Of a DNA stretch of 64,000 bases, positions 11,225-23,230 are shown piece by piece. A program made the position numbers and the translations under genes. Under the pieces are notes generated by a model. It did no database searches, was not told the DNA's origin, and saw only the letters and a program-made list of their open reading frames with translations. Origin of the DNA: Prinia subflava (Eukaryota > Chordata > Aves > Passeriformes > Cisticolidae); NCBI RefSeq assembly GCF_021018805.1, contig NC_086283.1:16396162-16460161 (forward strand). Reading direction: 5' to 3'. Each line of letters opens with the position of its first letter. Position 1 is the first letter of the stretch.

Positions 11225-14200
11225 CTAGAGGGAAGAGAACCAGAAGGAATGTGCAGCTGTTAGTATCACCACACTGCAATGTTTATTGATACATAAAATC
11301 TCACATAATCATGCAACTGCACTGACTAGGCATGACAGGTTTTCTTTGAAGAACCCTGCTGTCTTTAACTCTGTGGCATGTAATGAGGACTTGGGGGGAA
11401 GAGTTGTCCTGGTTTTCACCAGAAGAAACGTGCAGTCAGTCACCCAGCCATGGGATTTGAAGGAGCAGCAGTCTCTAGCATGGCCAGTTTGTGTGTGACA
11501 ATATTGACTTCCAGCAGGTCACCAGTAACAGCTTGTAACTACAGCACCCAGCTGGGAGGCAGCCACATCCCAGTCCTCTGGGAACTATTCACCCCAGGAT
11601 ATTCATTCCAGGACCCAGCTCTAAACTACAGAATTGTTGCCTGGCTCTGGCAAGATCCAGCCCCAGGAAGGAGCCTTTGGTCAACGTTCAATGCTGCAGC
11701 CCTGAGCTCTTTCAGCCTTACCTAAACAGAGCAGTTACATTCAGTAACTCACAAGCTTGAGACTGCAAGAAGAAAGTATTCCATTTTTGTATGAACCTAG
11801 TGGTGAGATTTGTTCACCTACAGACTTTGAAACCAAAACTTAAACATCTACAAATTCACTGGCAGGATGCACTATGGTTTAGAATAGTAGAAGCCCTTTA
11901 GGCGGCCTGTTTAAGACCGGACACCTCAAAGTTCCATGCTCAAGTTCTCTCCTTCACTGCCTTTCCAAAAGGCTCAAAGCACACCAGCTTGATTAAAACC
12001 TGTGTTTTCCCCCCGATCCCAAGAAACCACTTTAGAAAAGCTTCTACCATATTTCTCATGTCTTTGTCTTCCCTAGTGACACAGACACCTTGTTTAATGG
12101 AATCAGGCTAATGCATTGCATTTTTCTTTTACTGATGAGTGCTCCTACAGCAGAACTTTCCTGTTTCTCTGCAGAATGAGGATTTTATTGTGCATGCACC
12201 CAACTTGAACTACAAGGTCTCCATCACAGAAGCAGACAAATCACGGCTTGTGGCATCCAGCACTGGCCGTAAAAGCATGACCTCTACAACTGCCTGTGTG
12301 CAAGGCCACCCTGGGGAGAAGGGCTCCAGCTCCAGGAGAACAGCAGCCAGCTGGCACCATTCCAGCAGGGAATTTCTGCTGCCATTTGCCTGGCTGCAGC
12401 CTGCTGGCCCCATGATGCCAAGCCTCATTGATAAGAATGGCAGTATTTCCATATCTAAGATCGATACTAGAGCTTGTCAGAAAAAGCAAATGCAAGACTG
12501 AGCTATGGTCTGTGACCAATCCCCCTTCCCTGCCACAGCCCCTCGCTCATCTCTAAGGTTCTGTGCATGTTTGACATGTGTCTTGGGTTGCCTTCATCAC
12601 CCAAATGCAAATGGTATCATTCAATCATCATGCAGCTTGGGAGAAGAAAGGAACTAAGTAGAGGATGGGGAGGCTTCAAAGATAAACCAGGCATAGCAGT
12701 GTAACTTAGTCCTACGCAGAAAAGAGTAAAAGGCACAAAGTTCTGTGTTTGGTAGGGCAAGAGCCGCACGTACTCCGAATCTGCAGTGTCCTCCTCCTCT
12801 GATCCCTGTCCTGCAGGAGCTGGGCCAGCCACAGGTGCATCGTTGGCTCCTGTTGGGTTACCAGAGCCATCCACCTGTTCCTGGTTGTTCAGCGGAACAT
12901 TTCTCCTTTCTCGTCCACACACTGCAATTTAATTTTCAGAAGTTAGATCTATTATTCTCTCTCTCCATAGAGCTACATTTGAAATGAGTTCTAGAAATAG
13001 TCACTAATGGCTCCTATTTTAAACGGACTCTATTCAGCTGGGTTAAAAACTATCTTAACTACTTTCCCAAACACTAAGGCTGAACCCTTCCACACATTGT
13101 GACAATACTGCTACAGACCAACACAAAATATTTGCTCTATTGCTCCATTAAAGCCCTGTCCTTTGCCTTTTGCTAAAGGCACTTTATATCCCCGCTGCTT
13201 GAGTCTCTTGAAAAATGAAAAGAAAAGCCAAAAAATAATAACAATTACATTTAGGACAATTCCATTACCAACTGTAGAACATCAACTCACCTGCAGGAAG
13301 CTTCCATCATTGCACATGGGAAGGGAGAGAAAAGAAGATACAGTTAGCTTTGTTGAGCCCCCTGTGCTGCATGCAACCCTCTGCTCAGAAAGCAGTTAAA
13401 GCAGAGGAGGTGAAGAAGTGTTGGGTATCACCGTCTCAGTTTGGATAAGAGCATTCAAAGCAGTAGCACAAAGAGCTGCTGCCCTGAAAACAAACAAGTG
13501 AGTGCTGCTGATTGTGCACTCACTGCTGCAACTAGGTAGAAACAAAGGCAGCTTAGGATCCACCTGAACACCCTCCTGCCTCCCCCAGGGTTTCTGTTCC
13601 CTAACTGGGCCCGGAGCTGTTTTATTCCCTCTTTCTCCCTCTGAAGGGAAACCTCAAATGTGAAAGCCATAAACACTCCGTAGAAGGTGAACTGCTGCTG
13701 AAGACACAAATCCACAACAGGAATTGAGAGTAAAGAATTCCTGTTTGCTGCCCTACTGGCACCAGGCAAACAGAACTTGGAGTCTGTGCAGTCTGCCACT
13801 CCATGCTAGAACTGCAAGGAACGCACAGATGGGCCACAGCCATCCTTCCAAGGGCTTCTCCCTCTGTGGACACCGCCAAGGAGGGACTAAGAGGAATGTG
13901 CAAGCTGGAGCTTCCCAGCAAGGGCTGTGCTTCCAGATAGCTGCCTGTACCACCCCACTGGAGACAACTGAGTTGTCCAGCACTCCTCCAATACAGCAGA
14001 AAGGACAAGAACATGTGGATCCTCACCTCAGAGTCCTCATCTGACCAATATGGACGATCAAAATTACGTCGTAGCCAATCACTAGAGAGAACAGAACCAG
14101 AACATGCAGCCATTTAAACATGCAGCCATTTCTTTCACTGGGCAACAAGCATTACCAAAAGAAAAAACAAAGTTGGTCCTTAAAATATGCCCTAGTTTGA

Positions 14201-17200
14201 TTTAGCAACCTCTCAGTAAAGAGCTTGCATACTGCAAGCATTTCAAGCCATAATGAAGAAACATTCAGTGATGGCTTCATGCACGGAGAAGAATGGTTTC
14301 TCCTGCATTTTATTTGCTTGTTTTGTTTTTAATTACTTCCCTTTCTGTCAGGCCACTCTATTCCAATCCTGAACTTCTGGCACAGAATCAAGCAGAACAC
14401 AAAATTTGGCAAAAAACACTTTCTGTTACGTATCAGAAATCTGAGTTAAGAGAGTCAATTTATCTGTCACATACTCATCAAAATCACTGATGTCTTCTTC
14501 ATCTTCCCTTGCCAGTGGCTCGGCAGAATTCTCGGATGCACTGGAAACAGGTGGCTGCTGCTGGCTCTGCTCCCTATCCTGCCGTGGGGTAGAAATGGTA
14601 GATTAGGAACCATCGGAAGACCTTCCTCCCCAGTTTCAGCTCCCGAACTGGGTTTGGGCCCAGAGCTGTTTCTCTCCCTCTTTCTCCCTCAGAAGGGAAA
14701 CCTCAAATGTGAAAGCCATAAACACTCCGTAGAAGGTGAACTGCTGCTGAAGACACAAAACCACAACAGGAATTGAGAGTAAAGAATTCCTGTTTGCTGC
14801 CCTACTGGCACCAGGCAAACAGAACTTGGAGTCTGTGCAGTCTGCCACTCCATGCTAGAACTGCAAGGAACGCACAGATGGGCCACAGCCATCCTGCCAA
14901 GGGCTTCTCCTTCTGTGGACACCGCCAAGGAGGGACTAAGAGGAATGTGCAAGCTGGAGCTTCCCAGCAAGGGCTGTGCTTCCAGACAGCTGCCTGTACC
15001 ACCCCACTGGAGACAACTGAGTTGTCCAGCTCCTCCTCTGTCCCCTCCCCTCCCACAAAGCAGAAAGGACAAGGACATGTGGATCCTCACCTCAGAGTCT
15101 TCAGCCTCACTAGGTGGAGGACTGGCAGGACCTGCTGGCTGTGCACTAAGGAAACAGAACCAGAAAGAACATGCAGCCATTCATTCTACTATTTAATTCC
15201 ACTGTCCATCAAAGGTTATCAATACATAAATCGTAAGAAATTGAAATATCTCCTCTTCTGATTTAGCAACGTCCCAGCCCAGCACCACAATCATTCCAAA
15301 AGCTTTTATGTACTGCAGTGCAGCTCAGGCCATTCTCTAAGAAGCATGCCATCATCTGAAAGAGAGGAGTAAGGTGTCTTCTGCACTTTGGTGTTTGCCT
15401 TGCTTAAGTTGGTTGGATCTCTCTCTGGGAGAGAGACTCAATATGCTAAGAGAGACTAGATGCTAAGTCAGATTTTTTCACATAGAATCAAGCAGACCCC
15501 AAAAGCTTGGAAAAAATGTTTCTACTCTATAGTAGAAATCAGATTTTGTAGACACATTTTCTCTTACGTACCCAGTATTTCTTTGTTCCTGTTCATTGCG
15601 CCTCATCCCTAGCCCAGCTGAATTCTCTTCTGCTCTGACGAGACGTGGCTGTCGCCGCAAATACCACCACTGTTGCAAGGGAGTAGAAATGGAGGCGACT
15701 TAGGAACCACCTGAACACCCTCTTCCATGCTCCCCCTGCTTCATTTCCCTAACTGGACTTGGGGTGGAGGTGCGGGTCCTTACATCTGAGTAAGAATGCA
15801 TCCAGAATCGAGAAAGGTCTACACTGTCTGGCCATCTGCTAAAGAGAACAGAACCACAAGTACACGTAGCATTAATTTCACTGGGCACCAAGGATTACTG
15901 AAACATAAACTGTCAGAAATTGAAATATTCCCTGTTCTGGTTTAGCAACATCCCAGCCCAGCAAAACAATCATTCCCAGAGTTTTGATCTACTGCAAACA
16001 TTTCCAAATATCTCAAGCCTGATTTAAGAAACATTTAAGAATGGCTTCCTACACAGAGAAGAAAGGCTTCGGCTCTATTTTGCTGCTTGGTTTTTCTCAC
16101 TACTCCTATTCAGGACACTGTATTCCAAGTCTGATGTTTTGCCACAGAATCTAACAGAACCCAAAAGCTTGGCAAAAAAATGGCTTTGCCATAGATCAGA
16201 ACCTAGAGGGAGAGTTTCTCTCTCACATACCCTTGATAATCTCTTAGTTCCTCTTCAGCATCCCTTGCTGCTCGCTCAGCAGAATTCTCAGCTCTTCTGA
16301 AAGAATTTGGGGGCTCCCAGTCCTGCAGTGGGATAGAAATGGGGGCACTTAGAAACCACCTCAACCCTTTCCTCCCTGCTCCCTTGTTTCAGTTCCCTGA
16401 TTCAATTTGGCCTGGAGCTGTTTCTGTCTCTCTTTCTCCCCCAAAAGAGCAAATTCTGCTGTCCTAGCCCTCAACACTTCATGCTGGATGAACAAACCAA
16501 CATGTGCATCCTCACCTCGGAGTCGTCATCATCACTGCTGGGAGGACTAGCAGGACCTGCTGGCCATGGGCTAGAGAGAACAGAACCAGAGAGAACATGC
16601 AGCCATTAATTTCACTGTGAACCAAGAGTTACCAGTACACAAACGGTCAGTAATTGAAGCATTCCTTAGACTGAGTTTGCAATATCCCATCCCAGCAACA
16701 CAATCCTTCCAAGAACTTTCATGTACTGCAAGAATTTCAGTGTGTATAAAGCCATTCTGATCAATGGCTTTGTGAACAGACGAGAAAGGTTTCTGCTAGA
16801 TTTTGCAGGTTGGTTTTTTGTGGTGTTCTTTTTTTGTTGCGTTGTTGTTGTATTTATTATTACTTTTCCAGACAGGCCACTCTATTCCAATCCTGAACTT
16901 CTGGCACAGAATCAAGCAGAACACAAAAGCTTGGCAAAAAACTCTTTCTGTTACGTATCGGAAATCTGAGTTTAGAGAGTCAATTTATCTGTCACATACT
17001 CATCAAAATCGCTGATGTCTTCTTCATCTTCCCTTGCCAGTGGCTCGGCAGAATTCTCGGATGCACTGGAAACAGGTGGCTGCTGCTGGCTCTGCTCCCT
17101 GTCCTGCAGTGGGGTAGAAATGGAGACAGATTTGGAACCATCGGAAGACCTTCCTCCCCAGTTTCAGCTCCCGAACTGGGTTTGGGCCCAGAGCTGTTTC

Positions 17201-19946
17201 TCTCCCTCTTTCTCCCGCAGAAGGGAAACCTCAAATGTGAAAGCCATAAACACTCCGTAGAAGGTGAACTGCTGCTGAAGACACAAAACCACAACAGGAA
17301 TTGAGAGTAAAGAATTCCTGTTTGCTGCCCTACTGGCACCAGGCAAACAGAACTTGGAGTCTGTGCAGTCTGTCACTCCATGCTAGAACTGCAAGGAACG
17401 CACAGATGGGCCACAGCCATCCTTCCAAGGGCTTCTCCCTCTGTGGACACCGCCAAGGAGGGACTAAGAGGAATGTGCAAGCTGGAGCTTCCCAGCAAGG
17501 GCTGTGCTTCCAGACAGCTGCCTGTACCACCCCACTGGAGACAACTGAGTTGTCCAGCTCCTCCTCTGTCCCCTCCCCTCCCACAAAGCAGAAAGGACAA
17601 GAACATGTGGATCCTCACCTCGGAGTCCTCATCTGACCAATATGGACGATCAAAATTATGTCGTAGCCAATCACTAGAGAGAACAGAACCAGAACATGCA
17701 GCCATTTAAACATGCAGCCATTTCCTTCACTGGGCAACAAGCGTTACCAAAAGAAAAAACAAAGTTGGTCCTTAAAATATGCCCTAGTTTGATTTAGCAG
17801 CCTCTCAGCCCAGCAACACATCATTCCCAGAGCTTGCATACTGCAAGCATTTCAAGCCATACTGAAGAAACATTCAGTGATGGCTTCATGCACGGAGAAG
17901 AATGGTTTCTCCTGCATTATATTTGCTTGTTTTGTTTTTAATTACTTCCCTTTCTGTCAGGCCACTCTATTCCAATCCTGAACTTCTGGCACAGAATCAA
18001 GCAGAACAAAAAAGCTGGCAAAAAACTCTTTCTGTTACGTATCAGAAATCTGAGTTAAGAGAGTCAATTTATCTGTCACATACTCATCAAAATCACTGAT
18101 GTCTTCTTCATCTTCCCTTGCCAGTGGCTCGGCAGAATTCTCGGATGCACTGGAAACAGGTGGCTGCTGCTGGCTCTGCTCCCTGTCCTGCAGTGGGGTA
18201 GAAATGGAGACAGATTAGGAACCACCTGAACACACTACTTTCTGCTCCCCCATTTCATTTTGCCATTGCCTTTGGCCTGGAGCTGTTTCTTTCCCTCTTT
18301 CTTCACCAAACTGGCAAAGTTTTCTATTTCTTTAAATCCCTGAAGCAACAACCTCTTTCTGATTACTCCCCCGACTCTCTGCAGGTGATACTCAGAGAGA
18401 GAGTTGGATGCCAGAAGACAGGCCTGGGAACTCAAGAGAAACTAATCTGACTGCAAGACTGAGAGAAGTGTGCCCGTCACTACTTACCACAGCAGACTCA
18501 TCATCACTGATAATGATGACCTCAGGCTCAGAAGATTCACCTGTGAGATCTATGACATCTTCACCTGTCAGATCTATGATTTCTGCACCAGGTGAAAAAA
18601 GACAATGTTAGAATCAAGATCAGAGACTGCAGAGGAATGGAATGGGCTGCCACGGTGGAACAGGCTGTGGTTGGATGCACTATGCCCTAGGTCTCTTTTT
18701 TTCAGGATTGTGTCCAACATTCCAGTCAAGCTTTGGCCTCAGCCATCCAATGGGGGCATTGCCAGTCCTGTCCTCTGAAGGGGCAGCACAAGAGGAAGAG
18801 CAGCTTAGCCCCTCACAAATTCTGCTGGATGAACCAGCTTACGGGAGGTTCACATCAATCGATTCTTCATCTCACATAGGGGAATGTTTAACACACTGGA
18901 GAAAAAACACAACCAACACTAGAGGGGATCCTAATTTTACACTACCATGCTGTACATCTTCCCCTGACGGGTGGGCCACAGCTGATGACAAATTTTCCTT
19001 CTCTTTGTCCAGCTCGGGACATCCCACACTCAGCTTGCCACCCTTCACTGCGGCAGCTGCAGTGACTGCCACCTTATCAGAACACACATCCAGGTGTTTG
19101 AGCACCACTTGAGGACCTTTGCTACACAGCTCAACCCCCACTAGCAGTCAGTGTATCCAGCTCAGTAACAAACCAAAACACTTGTCACAAGGCTTGTTGT
19201 GCAGGGATGCCATACCAGGCTCTCCCTCAACCCCACGCTTTCCCTTCCTTCCTGCTAAAGGGCCTGGAAAGTGGCAAGAGCACATGGCCAGCAGGTCCTC
19301 ACGCCCAGAAGCAGTTTCTGTTCTTACCAGGCTCCAAAGCAGCGGTGCCACTTTGCTCAAGGTCTCTTGGCTGTGTCTGTGAAGTCCCACCAACGCTGGA
19401 GGGCAGCAGCCTGCTCCGCTTCTGAGCTGGTCCGGAATCAACTGCTCCTCCCGGGCGCTTTCGCTGAGAGAGAGCAAAGCCTTAGCATTTCCTGTGGCAG
19501 TAAGATTAACACGGCCCTTGTTCTCTGCAACACCAATGACAGCACACACGCATACAGGAAACACTCCTGCAAAGGCTGCAATATGCATCCAGTGGTGCTA
19601 CAGGCCATTCCCACCTGAGCACACGACTGCAGGGAAAAGACATCACCCCTCATCTCTGACAAGCCGCCTCACCATGAACGAGCCTGTCCCAGTGGCTTGA
19701 AAATGAGGAGACCAGTTCACAATTCTATCAGGTTGCGGCTCACACTGTAGGCATTTTTGGACTACTGCCAACACGCACAGAGATTCAAAACCTCCCATAT
19801 CTCAGAACATCAAGTTACATGAACTTTTCAAAGGTTTCTGCTCCTGTGCATTTGCTACAAACTCTTGAAATCCCTTCTAGAAAGACTCTGGAAAACGTTT
19901 CAAGAATCAGGTTTGCATTGAGTAGCAAAGTACTTACTGAGCTCAT
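10701..19946 (-). CDS. RNF4-like SUMO-targeted ubiquitin ligase, copy L2 (complete)
   Basis: Coding exons on the minus strand, 5' to 3': 19938-19946 (ATG), 19328-19463, 18488-18582, 18084-18187, 17619-17673, 17000-17103, 16516-16570, 16231-16322, 15784-15838, 15572-15669, 15091-15145, 14475-14578, 14027-14081, 12774-12921, 11170-11224 and 10701-10850. Phases agree at every junction except between 14027-14081 and 12774-12921, where a very short linking exon may be missing. Known biology of RNF4: SIMs recruit poly-SUMO chains, and the dimeric RING transfers ubiquitin to SUMOylated nuclear proteins. The N-terminus, SIMs and all eight zinc ligands are visible. No disabling change was found. The protein would be about 455-460 residues against about 190 for RNF4, owing to repeated exon pairs between the SIMs and the RING. 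The acceptor before 14475-14578 reads CGGCAG where R has CTGCAG. Confidence 0.78.
12774..12921 (-). CDS. Acidic exon preceding the RING in L2
   Basis: This 148-nt exon is open in one frame (GRERRNVPLNNQ near its start, acidic EEEDTAD near its end). It ends in phase 2 at a GTACGT donor, matching the phase of the RING exon at 11170-11224. Its start needs one base from the preceding exon, whereas exon 14027-14081 ends on a full codon. Joining the two directly would hit a stop. A 10-nt exon (minus-strand CTTCCTGCAG before a GTGAGT donor, near 13,291) would repair the phase, but its acceptor context is poor. Confidence 0.55.
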
Positions 19947-20430
19947 GGGGTTTTGTGATCAAAATCCACCGCCAAAGTAAGTGGGACAAACACCAACAAA
20001 GGAATGCCAGGGATGTGATCAATCCCTTTGGTTCCTTTAGGTAGTCCACTGCAGATCTTTGGAGATATATAAATCTGCTCTTCCAAACCTATCAGAAAGG
20101 TAGAGGGGAAATTATCTATTTGGAATGCCACTTTTCCTGAACACCCCCATGCCGTAAAGCTCCCCTTCCCAAGCCTCCAGTTCCTGTCCAAAGCTAGAGG
20201 GGGAGTCCACGCCTTTGGCACTTGAGCCCCCCTGCAGCCCATGCTGCAGCCCAGCCCAGCCGCTCAGCATCAGAAGCCTTTTCCAGAACAGTCTGCACTC
20301 ACCTCTGCAGTCAGTCCAGAGTTTGGCTTGCAAGTGTCGCCAAATCGCTCTCTGTTCCCAAGCGGGACGGAGAAGACGGATGCTCCACGTCTGCTGCGCA
20401 GCAGAGAACCCGTCAACTGGCTCAACAGAC
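19947..20430 (-). other. 5' UTR exons and likely promoter side of L2
   Basis: The start-codon exon spans 19938-20088, with ATG at 19946-19944 followed by GTAAGT. An upstream untranslated exon ends at a GTGAGT donor (exon edge at 20303). It is moderately CpG-containing and lies downstream of a CR1 fragment. L2 and R therefore have their 5' ends about 7.4 kb apart and are transcribed away from each other. The transcription start is not determinable from sequence alone. Confidence 0.5.
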
Positions 20431-20562
20431 TCCGTGCCAACAGAACCTTGGGAGCGGGAGTGCCCCTGGCAACCGGGGCCAACATTCCATGCCCAGGGAA
20501 CAGGTGTCCGCTTTGCTCACCCATGCAGTTCCAGCACGCCACGGAGGCACCTCAACCATCAC

Positions 20563-20883
20563 CCGGTGCTGCTGCCACCCACCAGATCAGGGTGCTCAGG
20601 GCCCTGTCCAGCCTGGCCTGGAACGTTCCAGGCACGGGGCACCCACAGCTTCTCTGGGCAGCCCGTTCCAAGGTCTCCCCACCCTCACGGTCCTTCCAAA
20701 CATCTGGTCCCAATCTCCCCTGTTCTGGTCCCAAACCCTTCCCCTTCCCCGTGCCTCTCTGCCCCCTTCAGGCATCGGGAGGCCCCAGGGAGGCCTCCTC
20801 GGGCCCTGCCCCCCTCCAGGCTGCTCAGCCCCGGCTCTGCCAGCCTGGCTGCACAGGACAGGGGCTCCAGGCCTCCGCACATC
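20563..20883 (-). mobile_element. CR1-type LINE fragment (L2 copy)
   Basis: This is the copy-2 version of the CR1 fragment at about 6,915-7,235. It differs from both other copies by a small cluster of changes around 20,773-20,788 (CATCGGGAGGCCCC where the others have CACAGGGAGGCCGC). Confidence 0.68.
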
Positions 20884-21127
20884 CCCACGGCCCCTCCGGC
20901 CCTGCTCCACAGGCACATCCTGCTGCTGCTGGGCACCGCCAGGCACAGCTCTGCACATGGAGCCTCACGGGGCACAGAGGGCCAGAGCTGCACCTCCCGC
21001 CGCCTTCAGCCTGAGGAGTCTGAGCCTCACTGGAGCCTTCCTGTGCCTAAAGAAACCCCACCAGAACACTCCTCCCCAAAGAGAAAGGAAATTTAAACCC
21101 TTCCTTAACTGCCCTCCTCCAGGTTGA

Positions 21128-23227
21128 TTTGTCTGCTGCTGTTTTAACTCTTATAGGAGTGTTTAACTTTAGGAAACAGCAATTAAAACTAAATCAAAGG
21201 TTGTTGTTTTTTTTCTCAACTGTTGAAAGTCTAACAACTCGGGTCCTTATTTCAAGTCTCCGAAGTCTTGGCATTTTCAGGTGTCCAACTACTCCTCTAG
21301 CAGCAATTCCCAACACAGGGTTGAGGAAGTTTGCTCTGCTCCTGGGGACATCACCTTCCTCCTGAGGCCCTTCTGTGCTATGAAAGGTGACACAGCAGAA
21401 AAAGCAGCATTAATATTCCCTTTTCCTTCTAGCCAGTCTGTCATGGGGCCTGTGTCCACAGGGATGGCCTGGGACACCTGAGAGCAGCAGGGAACCTGTC
21501 TCAGGCCTGCCACATGCAAAATGCTTTCCCAGGACTTAGAGGGCAGCCGGCAGAAGAGTAGGAATCCTCAGCCAGGGCTCCAGCCCTTGGCATGCCTTTG
21601 CCTTCTCTCCTCCTGTGCAGACTCCAGACGGCCAATGCCACCAGTCCGTGCTGTGCCCAGCTCGGCTACGCTTCCCCTCGGGAGCAGCCAGCTGCCACTT
21701 TGGCTCTGAGAGCCCAGCATCTGCCCGGTCCCAGAAAGAGGCACCCAAGGCCGGGCTGCTGCCTCTGGCAGCTCCATGGGCCTCCTTCCAGCCTGCCTCT
21801 GCCAGCCTCAGGCTGCTCCGGGCTCTGCCAGGGCTCTCCTGGAGCTCCGCCCTGGGCAAGGCTGGGGCTGCTCTCACCTCACACTCACTGACAGCTCGGC
21901 ACCACAGGCGACCTTTCAGAACATCCTCTCTGATCTTTCTGCTCTCTCAGATGAGGAAAACTCTCCTCCAGCCAAAGAGATTACACTTAGGGATACAAAT
22001 GCAAGTGGCAGGAACTCAAATGCTCTTGAATCACACACGAAGGCCTGCATCCGACTCCTCTGTTGGTTGCTCCTGCAAATGCCATTGCCCTTTCTGCTTC
22101 AAATAAAAGTGCCACGGCAGCGCGAAACCCGCCACTGGGCCATATTCCAAAGGCAGGATGGTCTGGAGAGGATGAATGAAGAAGAGTCTTCCCCACTTTC
22201 AAATCTTACCAAGGAGGCCGTCAATGTCCCTTTGCACCTTTAAGAGACAACCGACAACTCCAAAAGAAATACTGAGCTTTCTCACAGATGCTGGCTAATC
22301 TTCCAAAGGAGCTGAGCTTTCAGAAACTTTATTTATTTGCAATACTCTATATTCCTACTCTACAATCCTACTCAACAATCCTTCTCTAAGCTGGTTGTGG
22401 AGTAAATGGTCCTGATGTGATTGTCATAGTCTTGTCTCCTCCTTTCTCCTCTTCACTGAAGCAATGAGTGGCACCAGGATGGAAGCAGGCTTAGATGATG
22501 TTACAGGTGTTCAATCACAAAACACCCCAAGATCTCTTCTGGTACGGGGCCTCAACATTGCTGGCATGCAGAGAGTTGAAGAATCTGTAGAAGACTCCAC
22601 CAAGGAATGAAGTGGCATTCCCGATTGAGTGTTCCCAAATATTGTCCTTCCTCAATCAATTTCATATTCTTCCCCAAAGAAGGTCATGGCATTGCTGGCC
22701 ACCCTTCTACCCTGTCAGCTGAATAAATAAATGGCAGAAAACTTAGGAAAAGGACTGGATTTCAAAGTCCCCATAGGTCTATGCAGAAATCAACATCTGT
22801 TTCCCTCTAGAAAGACTGATTGTGCCAGATTATTTTTAGGAAGACTAAAAAACTGACAGCATTTCCATAGGGACACTTTAATCCCATTTCTCTTTAAAAC
22901 CCCTTCAAGTACCTTGCGTCCAGCACTTGAATATGTATTTTATAGAATACATGCAAAAGATCTGGATATTTCTTGGCTTGCTGACAAGGTGAGACCATGA
23001 TCTCCAAGCAGTCCCGGGAGCTGCTTCAGTTGACAGCTTAGAGCAGCCCATGTGCACTCCTCTGTAAACCTCCAAAACAAGGCAATTTGGGGAGGGGGAT
23101 GTCCAAATGTCTACGCCTTCGTCAACATAAGGCAAAATTCTTGCATTAACAAGCAAGTTTGGAAAGCACCCCTATGTGGCGGTGTGTGAAATTTGGTTTA
23201 TTAAGTTTGTTATATATATATATATAT
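21128..23227. other. Spacer between the inverted arms
   Basis: The first 400 bp are a diverged paralogue of 7,480-7,890. The rest has no partner elsewhere in the window. A 155-codon open frame lies at 21,776-22,243 (plus), including an S/D/E-rich stretch reading SDLSALSDEENSPPAKE near 21,930. I do not recognise it, and its splice context is unconvincing. No other gene is visible. The spacer ends in a (TA)10 run at 23,211-23,230. Confidence 0.5.
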
Positions 23228-23230
23228 ATA
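23211..23230. repeat. (TA)n microsatellite at the arm-spacer junction
   Basis: Twenty bases of alternating TA sit exactly where the right arm stops matching the copy 1 intergenic sequence (partner near 9,932). Confidence 0.85.

Larger units (their letters stand above)
10130..21127 (-). repeat. Left arm of the large inverted repeat
   Basis: The reverse complement of this region matches 27,046 to about 37,935. Paired coordinates sum to 48,173-48,177 along the arm, so only a few bases of indel separate the arms over about 10 kb. The arm holds the complete minus-strand RNF4-like gene L2. Similarity falls off towards the outer end, in the 3' UTR and downstream flank of the gene at 10,130-10,700. 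Confidence 0.92.
13648..21127. repeat. Tandem segmental duplication, copy 2 (near-identical part)
   Basis: This is the second copy of the unit that starts at or before position 1. Near-identity to copy 1 stops abruptly at about 21,127. Beyond that point, up to about 21,525, the sequence is still recognisably homologous to 7,480-7,890 but clearly diverged, with many substitutions and small indels. The break therefore separates young or homogenised sequence from older paralogous sequence. Confidence 0.93.
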
